Source: a virus | IMG/VR virus record: IMGVR_UViG_3300008117_000584 | Location: 1 to 27,183 of that record | Direction: 5' to 3' (one strand) | DNA: 27,183 bases | Shown: piece by piece, positions 12,791-19,386 of the stretch | Layout: the number at the start of each line of letters is the position of its first letter | Numbering within the stretch: the first letter of the stretch is position 1 | Program-made: the position numbers and the translations under genes | Notes under the pieces: model-generated | The model's database searches: none | The model's input: the letters and a program-made list of their open reading frames with translations, nothing else | What the model was told of the DNA's origin: nothing

Positions 12791-14719
12791 TTATTGATTG
12801 CCGTATATAGGATTGGTTGGAAGGAAGCCGTTATAGTCCATGTCAGTTGGAAGCTTTGCCACAAGTGAGTTGTTTCTTACTTTATAACCCATGCGCTCGG
12901 CCATTGCCACAGCAATACGCTTTGCATCAGGGTCATTTGGGTTAATCTTTGCACCCTTTGCATCTACATACACACGCTTTTCCCAAAAGTGTTGGCAGTT
13001 ACCACCGCCTTTGTAAAACCATATATCGTATGTATCCGCTCCTTCAGGTCCCCATCCAGGATTAACAGCTACATTTTCCATTGCAACTATATCTTCTTTG
13101 CGGTATAGCTTACCTGCTTCAAGCATCTTCTTGCAGAATGGACGCATATTAGTATGCCTAAAATCACCTGCGTAAACGTAACGAGTAATAAAGTATTTGC
13201 CATCGATAATGGCGTCCTGCTCACTCTTTGCTGCTGGTCTTGCCGCTCCTGTGCGTACTGCAAATTCGTGTTGAATTTCATCATCTGCGTTGTATGCATC
13301 AATCAACAACCAATCTTCATGCGCATCTTCACCAAGTGCAATCAATGCATCGCCTGCTGTGCTATCATCTTTTTTTTTTTCGTCATTCATTATGACCTCC
13401 TGCGGTTGCAAACTACCCGGCACTACCTGTGCAAAAATTGCACTAACCACATCAGCAGATAGTGTTGGAAATGCTGCACCAACAATAGCCTGTGCGCTTG
13501 ATACAGGCAATGCACCTGCCGCACATTGCATCACAATATCCACAAGGGAAGCAATCTGTGCACCATTCAAGGCAGTAGCAGCAACATCCGTAGTAGCACC
13601 ACCTGTTGTATCAACCACAACCTCTGCCTGTTCTACTGCAAGCGGTGTGTTTGCTACAATTTCAAAGGTTACACCCGGCAACTGATTGCTCAATAGTTCT
13701 TCAATGCTCTTGTTAATCATAGCCTGATACGGCTCAATCACTTGCTTGTTGAATATCTCAAGACCCGTAGCCATCTCATCTTTGTTGCTTCCAAATCCTG
13801 ATGTTTCTCTGATACCAAATAGCAGTGGCGTGGTCACACGATGCGCAGTTATAATCTTTTGCTGTGCAGTTGTATCCATTAATTGATACTGCTTGTCTGC
13901 ATCGTTAACCGGGAAGGGTGTAACCTCAGTCTTTGGTTGATCACGCTCATTGAAGAACATCACAACTTTACCTGCATTTCTTGCACCACTCATCTTATTC
14001 TCCCAGTCCATCATCATTTGCTGCTTCTGTTCAGGCGTTGCTTGCCCGTTGTAGAAGTTGATGATAGTAGAAGGAAATAACCCGTTTGAAATTTGGTTGA
14101 TATGAAATATAGATATCTGCTTATCTAACTCAATGTAGTTAATCGCACTCCAGTAATCAGGGCGTGGATAGGAATCACTGCCTGTATACGTGAAGCACCA
14201 ATATATTTGACGTGGCTCTTGCTCACGTGTTAGGTAGTTGTATTTAGGAATGAATTCAGGCGTGTTCTTCTTCTTGCGAATGTTTGACCAATCATAGCTG
14301 TGATATATACCAATCTCACTTTCATCTTCCTGATTGATAGCAATACGGCACTCTTCAAATGGTATAGGATTGAGCTTAGATATAACCGTTCTATCATTGC
14401 TCCAAATCACTTCAATGAAGAAACCACCAAACAACTTTAAATCCTTTGCACATGCATAAGTCAATGTATCAACTTCCAATGCATCAAGTTCTGCCTGATA
14501 TTGCTCTGACTGGATACCTTTGCCGGCTATCATATCACCAATGGCAACAACCAAAGAACCATGCACGGGTGATTCATGCGAAAGGTCACGCAAGTATTGT
14601 GGAAAATCATTTTGGTCACCATAGTTAACCCATCCTTTGCGGTCAACTTTTTCAGCATCACTCTTTGCTACGTATTCACTAAGCTTTAGTGACACTATAT
14701 TTGATTCGTTATGGCTCAT
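12791..14719 (-). CDS. Portal protein with fused C-terminal head-morphogenesis domain
   Basis: A 642-residue protein. Residues 1 to about 370 look like a phage portal: start SNIVSLKLSEYVAKSDAEK, then NDFPQYLRDLS, AIGDMIAGKGI, and the helical stem/wing region ATPEQKQQMMMDWENKMSG...FGIRETSGFGSNKDEMATGLE. An Ala/Val-rich linker follows. Residues about 480-642 form a separate domain (GKYFITRYVYAGDF, FCKKMLEAGKLYRKEDIV, WGPEGADTYDIWFYKGGGNCQHFWEKR) with Cys/His residues like those of minor head proteins. An internal AGGAGG-ATG at residue 444 may give a separate 199-residue product. It forms the DNA gate and prohead vertex. Confidence 0.85.
   Translation of the reverse strand: MSHNESNIVSLKLSEYVAKSDAEKVDRKGWVNYGDQNDFPQYLRDLSHESPVHGSLVVAIGDMIAGKGIQSEQYQAELDALEVDTLTYACAKDLKLFGGFFIEVIWSNDRTVISKLNPIPFEECRIAINQEDESEIGIYHSYDWSNIRKKKNTPEFIPKYNYLTREQEPRQIYWCFTYTGSDSYPRPDYWSAINYIELDKQISIFHINQISNGLFPSTIINFYNGQATPEQKQQMMMDWENKMSGARNAGKVVMFFNERDQPKTEVTPFPVNDADKQYQLMDTTAQQKIITAHRVTTPLLFGIRETSGFGSNKDEMATGLEIFNKQVIEPYQAMINKSIEELLSNQLPGVTFEIVANTPLAVEQAEVVVDTTGGATTDVAATALNGAQIASLVDIVMQCAAGALPVSSAQAIVGAAFPTLSADVVSAIFAQVVPGSLQPQEVIMNDEKKKDDSTAGDALIALGEDAHEDWLLIDAYNADDEIQHEFAVRTGAARPAAKSEQDAIIDGKYFITRYVYAGDFRHTNMRPFCKKMLEAGKLYRKEDIVAMENVAVNPGWGPEGADTYDIWFYKGGGNCQHFWEKRVYVDAKGAKINPNDPDAKRIAVAMAERMGYKVRNNSLVAKLPTDMDYNGFLPTNPIYGNQ
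13388..13401 (-). promoter_or_regulatory. Internal ribosome binding site and start in the portal gene
   Basis: On the coding strand AGGAGG (13401-13396) stands five bases before an in-frame ATG (13390-13388), ideal Shine-Dalgarno geometry and the strongest one noticed in the window. An 11-base A run (13380-13370) follows a few codons later. Independent translation of the C-terminal 199 residues is possible. Confidence 0.45.
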
Positions 14720-15098
14720 ATATTATATCGTTTGGTATTATATCACTTGGTATATCAAACCATGTAGTGTTGGCTTTTAACACAGCATATCCACGCTCAA
14801 CCAAACCAACAACAGCAGCATTTGACGGATTAGTATTAGATGGAGAATTTTGACCATACACTTCATATCGGTATCTGCCTGCTAAGGTAAGGCCAACTGT
14901 GGTTAATGATAGCTGTGTTACCCTAACACTTTCACTCACGATGTTAGCAACCTGTGCAAGGTCATTGCCCGTTGTGCTGTTTTCTTCATGTGTAAGTATT
15001 ACAAGGTAATTTGTGAATGGTGTAGCATAGTATTGGCGTGCCTCATCAAGCGATAAGTACACAAACTGATTTGCCGTATTGGTAAATAGATAAATCAT
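14709..15098 (-). CDS. Small structural protein, unknown function
   Basis: A 129-residue protein (opens MIYLFTNTANQFVYLSLDEA), with a beta-rich body (TNYLVILTHEEN, SVRVTQLSLTTVGLTLAGRYRYEVYGQ, ERGYAVL). It looks like a small beta-sandwich protein between the tail-tube-like gene and the portal, overlapping the portal by 11 bases. I know of similar proteins in Bacteroidota phage head modules, without an assigned role; a head decoration or connector function is possible. Confidence 0.55.
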   Translation of the reverse strand: MIYLFTNTANQFVYLSLDEARQYYATPFTNYLVILTHEENSTTGNDLAQVANIVSESVRVTQLSLTTVGLTLAGRYRYEVYGQNSPSNTNPSNAAVVGLVERGYAVLKANTTWFDIPSDIIPNDIIYEP

Positions 15099-15110
15099 TT
15101 TTTTGATATT

Positions 15111-15143
15111 AAAAAGGGCAAGTTAAAGAACCTGCCCCTTTTT
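15111..15143 (-). terminator. Intrinsic terminator after the tail-tube-like gene
   Basis: AAAAAGGGCA (15111-15120) pairs with TGCCCCTTTTT (15133-15143), with one unpaired C, around a short loop. In the leftward direction it ends in a T-run. It probably lowers transcription of the portal side relative to the capsid side. Confidence 0.65.
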
Positions 15144-15180
15144 ACATAATACAACAGACACAAAAACGGAAAAACAAATC

Positions 15181-15723
15181 TTAGTAAGCAGGGCTTACAG
15201 TAATACCCGCGAAGTTGTCGAAAGGTACAGATGTGTATGCCTCAAGGTGTACAGCAGGTGCAAGCTCTTCTGCAATAACTGTAACCTGATAGCCCATCAA
15301 ATCTGCTTTCTGTGCTCCTGATTGTACGGTACCAGCAGTTAACTGAGCACCTTCACCAATACCTACAAAAAGAATTTGATCATCATTGGTGCGTACAAAT
15401 ACTACCATCTTAGCTTTTGCCACGTTCAAGAACTCATTACGCATATCCTGCGCAAGTTTTCCAAACGTCCATTGCACTTCTTGTGAGAAGAACAAAGTTC
15501 CTGTTTCCAAATTCTTTTGTACTGTCTCAACATAAGAACCTGAATTGCGGAATGGTACATAGCGGTAGATAGTGGCAGTAGGCAATCCGTCAACTTCACC
15601 TGTCACAGCATCATAAGTGATACCTGAAGTGAAATCGTCGTAGTTAGCAATCAATACTTCTTTAACACCACCGATGCCTTCAAGGCATCCCAGTGTAAAT
15701 CCTTTAGTTAAATCACAAGCCAT
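15181..15723 (-). CDS. Putative major tail tube protein
   Basis: A 180-residue beta-rich protein (MACDLTKGFTLGCLEGIGGVKEVLI; YVETVQKNLETGTLFFSQEVQWTF; KAKMVVFVRTNDDQILFVGIGEGAQLT; GYQVTVIAEE). The beta pattern, with a helix after QEVQWTFGKLAQDMRNEFLNVAK, fits tail-tube-like subunits. The gene is flanked by two terminators and follows the capsid, as expected for an abundant protein with its own dosage. A head decoration protein is the alternative. Confidence 0.55.
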   Translation of the reverse strand: MACDLTKGFTLGCLEGIGGVKEVLIANYDDFTSGITYDAVTGEVDGLPTATIYRYVPFRNSGSYVETVQKNLETGTLFFSQEVQWTFGKLAQDMRNEFLNVAKAKMVVFVRTNDDQILFVGIGEGAQLTAGTVQSGAQKADLMGYQVTVIAEELAPAVHLEAYTSVPFDNFAGITVSPAY

Positions 15724-15741
15724 ATCTAATTAGATTTTTAA

Positions 15742-15763
15742 AAGGGGGCTGTTACACCCCCTT
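15742..15763 (-). terminator. Intrinsic terminator after the major capsid gene
   Basis: AAGGGGG (15742-15748) pairs with CCCCCTT (15757-15763) around an 8-base loop. In the leftward direction TTTTAAAAATC follows the stem. It lies in the 54-base gap after the capsid stop. Confidence 0.65.
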
Positions 15764-15777
15764 GATTATTTTAAAGA

Positions 15778-16671
15778 TTATCCCCAGTAGGTGATGTCTT
15801 CACCAACTGCAATCTGAGCACCGAGATAGAAACGTGCACCGTAACGTACGTTCTGTGATCCATCCAAGTTCTGCATGTCCAAGATGAACACTTCGTTCAT
15901 TTGATTTTCCTGCCATGTTCCAAGCATCAAGTTTGACTTCTGTGCAAAGATGATTTTGTTAGCAGTCATACCTGGACATACTGCAATTTCGTACATACCT
16001 ACGAAACGCTTAGATACTTCAGGTCCACCTGTCAAGTACCAACCATTGCCATCAGCAATTTGAGCTTGCATATAAGCTTCCCATGCAGCCTGTCCCATGT
16101 AAAGAATTGGCTTTTCAGCAGCACCTTTAACAGCAGTAGGAGCAGTGTTGATTACATCCCAAATGTTAGCAATGATGTTAGTTGAATCCAAAGTACCCGA
16201 ACCTGCGTTCACAGCACCTGAACCACCGGCTGCAATCAAAGTTTCAAAGCCATCGTACTGACCAACTGTTGCGTTAACACCTGACCACATGATAGTTTCG
16301 TTAGCAGCAGCGATACCACCTACCAAGCGGCCAATGATAGCATCTTGGATTTGTGTATTTACACGGCCACTCATTACATCAGCAGTAGACCAATCTGTGA
16401 AGAAGTCCTTCTTACAGATCTGGCGTTGTACTTGGAACTCTTCCAAAGTCAAGATACGCTCGGTCAAAGTGATTGTACCTGTTGGAGTAAAATCACATGT
16501 ACCTGCAGCGAATGTTACAGTGTCATCAATTTTACGTGCTACTGATTTGTAAGGCACGTTAGGCTTCATTGTTACGTACTGAGTTGATACGTTTGACAAC
16601 AAAGCTTTGGCTACGATTTCACCAGCTAATTCACCTGCATAGGTGGTGGTGAGTGAAGTTGTTGTTGGCAT
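15778..16671 (-). CDS. Major capsid protein, HK97-like fold
   Basis: A 297-residue major head subunit. It lacks the long N-terminal delta domain of HK97 gp5, consistent with the separate scaffold gene upstream. Features are an early extended arm (YVTMKPNVPYKSVARKID), E-loop-like beta stretch (TVTFAAGTCDFTPTGTITL), a spine helix region (EEFQVQRQICKKDFFTDW, NTQIQDAIIGRLVGGIAA), and a P-domain/A-domain with ILYMGQAAWEAYMQAQ and the C-terminal VRYGARFYLGAQIAVGEDITYWG. Order protease-...-scaffold-capsid and the strong downstream terminator support the call. The A/T-rich leader lacks a Shine-Dalgarno, typical for Bacteroidota. Confidence 0.8.
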   Translation of the reverse strand: MPTTTSLTTTYAGELAGEIVAKALLSNVSTQYVTMKPNVPYKSVARKIDDTVTFAAGTCDFTPTGTITLTERILTLEEFQVQRQICKKDFFTDWSTADVMSGRVNTQIQDAIIGRLVGGIAAANETIMWSGVNATVGQYDGFETLIAAGGSGAVNAGSGTLDSTNIIANIWDVINTAPTAVKGAAEKPILYMGQAAWEAYMQAQIADGNGWYLTGGPEVSKRFVGMYEIAVCPGMTANKIIFAQKSNLMLGTWQENQMNEVFILDMQNLDGSQNVRYGARFYLGAQIAVGEDITYWG

Positions 16672-16696
16672 AATTAAAAAAAATTTATGAGGTGAA

Positions 16697-17302
16697 TTAA
16701 TTTACTTTTTTAGCACGAATGTTCTCCATGAATTCGCTGAATGAATTACCATTCGATGCAACTACAGGAGCATTGTTCTTTTTGAATTCTTGTGATTTCA
16801 CAGATGGAACTGCAGGTGCTTTCTTAACTGAAGCAAGTTCAGCCTTTACAGCATCAGCATCTTTCTTAGCAGATTCTACCGCTGCAGCAAGTTCAGTCTT
16901 TTCAGCTTCAAGCACAGCGATACGTTCAGAGAGTGAACCAATAACAGCTACTAAATCTTCGCTGCTCATTTCAGTTGACTGCTCTTCTCTTTCAATTTCA
17001 GCAATGAGACCATCTTCGCCTACTACGACTTTGGTCACACCATCCTCAAGCAGGTACTCACCTGCAGGTACAGGCACTGGATTGCCTTCAGCATCCTGAG
17101 TGTAGATATCTACACCCACTACCCACTCATCAGCGGTAGAATAGATTTTGGTACCATCAGACAAAGTACCTTCTACTGCAAACTTTACCTCTGTGGCAGC
17201 TGCTTCAGTAGCGGTTTCTTCTTCGAATTTGATACCAACAGTTGAAGGATCAATGCCGTACTTATTGAAAACGGATTTGATTTGTTCTTTGATGTTTGAC
17301 AT
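16697..17302 (-). CDS. Capsid scaffold protein
   Basis: A 201-residue acidic protein. The N-terminal half is beta-like (GTLSDGTKIYSTADEWVVGVDIYTQDAEG), and residues about 125-165 form a strong coiled coil (LSERIAVLEAEKTELAAAVE). A Lys-rich tail ends FSEFMENIRAKKVN, likely the capsid-binding part. It lies directly before the capsid gene. The frame runs back to 17353, but MSNIKEQIKSVFNKYG at 17302 is the natural start. It would be removed by the protease during maturation. Confidence 0.7.
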   Translation of the reverse strand: MSNIKEQIKSVFNKYGIDPSTVGIKFEEETATEAAATEVKFAVEGTLSDGTKIYSTADEWVVGVDIYTQDAEGNPVPVPAGEYLLEDGVTKVVVGEDGLIAEIEREEQSTEMSSEDLVAVIGSLSERIAVLEAEKTELAAAVESAKKDADAVKAELASVKKAPAVPSVKSQEFKKNNAPVVASNGNSFSEFMENIRAKKVN

Positions 17303-17337
17303 GTTGGATATTTTGGTATTGTAGAAAAAACACCGTT

Positions 17338-17368
17338 TTGTTACATCCAACATTTTGCTTTATCTTAG
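17338..17368 (+). promoter_or_regulatory. Promoter for the ribbon-helix-helix gene
   Basis: TTG (17338-17340), a 20-base spacer and TATCTTAG (17361-17368), one mismatch from TAnnTTTG. The start point would be near 17373, about 18 bases before the ATG at 17392. It faces rightward inside the leftward virion operon. Confidence 0.45.
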
Positions 17369-17376
17369 CACTATAA

Positions 17377-17393
17377 ATAATTACAGAAATTAT
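17377..17393. promoter_or_regulatory. Inverted repeat over the RHH start, possible operator
   Basis: ATAATT-ACAGA-AATTAT is a perfect 6-bp inverted repeat with a 5-base spacer reaching into the start codon at 17392. It could be an autoregulatory site for the encoded DNA-binding protein. The AT-rich composition makes chance occurrence a real alternative. Confidence 0.3.
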
Positions 17394-17526
17394 GAGTACA
17401 ACCAAGACACCTTACTCACACAAAGTGAGTGCAAGACTAACAGACAAACAGCTAAAGGCAGTACAAAGAGCAGCAAAGACTAACAAGATGACAGTTGCTG
17501 AATACATCCGCGCTTGCATCTTGTGA
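17392..17526 (+). CDS. Ribbon-helix-helix DNA-binding protein
   Basis: A 44-residue protein, shorter than most gene finders report. After a basic N-terminus it reads KVSARLTDKQLKAVQRAAKT and then NKMTVAEYIRACIL: one beta strand (VSARLT), helix 1 (DKQLKAVQRAAKTN) and helix 2 beginning with a T-V-A-E cap. This is the Arc/MetJ/CopG ribbon-helix-helix plan. Such dimers bind short operators through the strand. It is the only rightward gene in the leftward virion block, with its own promoter before it and a terminator after it, so it probably regulates transcription, perhaps blocking or timing the late operon. Support is motif and context; no close family named. Confidence 0.7.
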   Translation: MSTTKTPYSHKVSARLTDKQLKAVQRAAKTNKMTVAEYIRACIL

Positions 17527-17546
17527 TTGTTTATTGGATTAGGGTT

Positions 17547-17581
17547 AAAAAAAGAAGGGCCACGTTTGGCCCTTTCTTTTT
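17547..17581. terminator. Bidirectional intrinsic terminator
   Basis: AAGGGCCA (17555-17562) pairs with TGGCCCTT (17567-17574) around CGTT, flanked by an A-run on the left and TCTTTTT on the right. It ends the rightward RHH gene and, in the other direction, the leftward gene at 17628. Confidence 0.75.
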
Positions 17582-17627
17582 AACACTTTATACCTAAATC
17601 TATTATAAATTAACCAAGTCAAAAATA

Positions 17628-18695
17628 TCAAAACAAGGTTTCAATACCTGTCTCAAGACTAAGTTGTTTTCCACAATTCTCATTCTTACCACCCGCAGGA
17701 AGGAATTCCATGTAAGCAATAACGCTTGCATCATGAGTCAAATCAGGATTGTACGTTAGAGTCTTAGTAGCTATGTTGTAAGCATTAGTACTACCTGCTT
17801 GCAAGTTGATAGTGCTATCATTGCCTGGTGTAAGTGGTATGTTTAAGGTGCTGCCATACACATTATCCGTAGTGGTTTGACCTGCTCCATTCATCAATCG
17901 GTACATGTACATATACCCGTCATACGTTTTACCGAATGAATTGATGAGCTTTTTGTAGTCAAAAGTATTTGCATCAATACCATTGATGTACACGGTGCTT
18001 TTCAATGTACTGCCAGTTGGCTTTTCAATATCCATAGCAATGGATGTGATGTGCGTTTCACCTTTTACAGGTACGATGTTATAGGTCACGCGGCTATTCC
18101 ATATCACATCATCCATAGTCATGCCGGGTACAAGTGCCAAAAACTCACTACGCTTTAGTCTCTTCTTAGGCGTAATGGCGTATTTGCTTGTCCACTTGAT
18201 TACTGTCTTGCCTGTTGCATCCTTACCCCACAAACGTGCACGATATCCAACACGCATAACAGGGTCTTTCATATCCGATGCTACACCATTAATCACCGTC
18301 TCATACGGCTCATAGGTTTGCTCAATGGTCAATGGCGTAAAGTGCAATGCTTCGGCTACATAGTACACGTTTTGACCTGCCAAACCTGATACACTTGGAT
18401 GCACTACCCATCGTGCATCTTTGTTTAGCGTATAACCTTTGGCTGTTTGACCAATGATGTTATAGCCCATGTGATAGATGCTGTTTGCAGCAAAGTTGAA
18501 TGGGTAAAGACCAAATGCCACAGGTGCAGGTGTAACAAACTCAACCGTGTAGTATATCTTCATTGTGCCTGATGTGCTATCATAGTTCTCATACACAATA
18601 ATGTTGCGGAAGGTACGCGATTGTACCTGCCCATTATACGGTTCCATTTCCTGTGGTAAGCCAAGCACCTCAAGTGCCTTGTCAATGTTTATCAT
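17628..18695 (-). CDS. Virion-associated protein, unknown function
   Basis: A 355-residue beta-rich protein I do not recognise. Its composition (many Thr, Asn, Gly, Tyr; MKIYYTVEFVTPAPVAFGLYPF; MYMYRLMNGAGQTTTDNVYGST; NIATKTLTYNPD) resembles extracellular or virion beta-sandwich proteins. No signal peptide. It lies five bases after the protease gene and is closed by the bidirectional terminator, so it is probably co-expressed with the head proteins. A head fibre, decoration or minor structural protein is a guess from position. Confidence 0.5.
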   Translation of the reverse strand: MINIDKALEVLGLPQEMEPYNGQVQSRTFRNIIVYENYDSTSGTMKIYYTVEFVTPAPVAFGLYPFNFAANSIYHMGYNIIGQTAKGYTLNKDARWVVHPSVSGLAGQNVYYVAEALHFTPLTIEQTYEPYETVINGVASDMKDPVMRVGYRARLWGKDATGKTVIKWTSKYAITPKKRLKRSEFLALVPGMTMDDVIWNSRVTYNIVPVKGETHITSIAMDIEKPTGSTLKSTVYINGIDANTFDYKKLINSFGKTYDGYMYMYRLMNGAGQTTTDNVYGSTLNIPLTPGNDSTINLQAGSTNAYNIATKTLTYNPDLTHDASVIAYMEFLPAGGKNENCGKQLSLETGIETLF

Positions 18696-18700
18696 ATTAA

Positions 18701-19294
18701 TTATTTAAGGGTTGCATTGCTAAGTATATGATCTAACTCCAACACCAATTCCGCTTCATAATTTTTAACACCACTCATAGCCACACCTACTTCATTGAAA
18801 AAGCCTTCAATGCTGTATCCTTTTACCTTGCCAAGCTTTACATCTTCCCACACCGCATCTTCGTCTACATGCGTACCAATAAACCATGTGCCATCGGGCA
18901 GTTCAGGCAATCCAAGTTGGATGCTTTTATCCTGTTTGCCTTCCTTTAGCCATGATTCCACAACAGTTACACCCGTCACTGGTATCTCATGCTGCAAGTT
19001 GGTTGTGTGTTGCAAATTCTTTTTAAAGAACTGATGCGCTATCTTTTGTACTGTTGACTTTTCAAAGAACACATAGTATGGTTCGCCCTTGTCATCATAG
19101 CGAAGTATTTCCTTATCCGGTATTAGTGCAGGACCATACAGCATTCTACGCTCATCATCTATCTTTGATAGTTGCATTTTGCTTAATGCTATCCAGTTCT
19201 CTTCTATTGCGGGTGAATCAACAAGGCCCATGGCGGTAATACCAAGGCGACCTTCCTCATCAATAACACATTTTACGACTTTTCTCTTTTCCAT
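18701..19294 (-). CDS. Prohead protease, XkdF-like
   Basis: A 197-residue protein with the XkdF-type (Peptidase_S78_2) pattern: MLYGPALIPDKEILRYD, then GEPYYVFFEKSTVQKIAHQF, NLQHEIPVTGVTVVESWL (His of the putative catalytic set) and GTWFIGTHVDEDAVWEDVKLGKVKGYSIEGFF (Ser near residue 165). It would cut the scaffold and other prohead proteins during capsid maturation. Two genes and the RHH island separate it from the capsid. A TAACTTTG sequence ends only four bases before the ATG; if it is a real promoter, the message would be leaderless. Confidence 0.75.
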   Translation of the reverse strand: MEKRKVVKCVIDEEGRLGITAMGLVDSPAIEENWIALSKMQLSKIDDERRMLYGPALIPDKEILRYDDKGEPYYVFFEKSTVQKIAHQFFKKNLQHTTNLQHEIPVTGVTVVESWLKEGKQDKSIQLGLPELPDGTWFIGTHVDEDAVWEDVKLGKVKGYSIEGFFNEVGVAMSGVKNYEAELVLELDHILSNATLK

Positions 19295-19356
19295 GTTACA
19301 AAGTTATATATATTTGGACATCCATTTTTCATCATAGTTTTTGGTTTCGATAGATA

Positions 19357-19380
19357 AGACTGCCCTCACGTGGGCAGTTC
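19357..19380 (-). terminator. Terminator-like hairpin after the tape measure gene
   Basis: ACTGCCC (19359-19365) and GGGCAGT (19372-19378) form a 7-bp stem, extendable with a bulge through AAG/CTT. It lies seven bases past the tape measure stop. The T-run in the leftward direction is poor, so termination may be partial. Confidence 0.5.
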
Positions 19381-19386
19381 TTATTT

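Noticed and set aside
13154-13685. Rightward open frames opposite the portal gene
   Set aside because: They are antisense shadows of the portal's Ala/Val-rich linker and C-terminal domain, with no start context or family features.
19299-19306. Leaderless promoter for the protease gene (TAACTTTG on the minus strand)
   Set aside because: The -7 match is exact, but no TTG lies at the -33 spacing and the start point would fall on the ATG; noted in the gene entry only.
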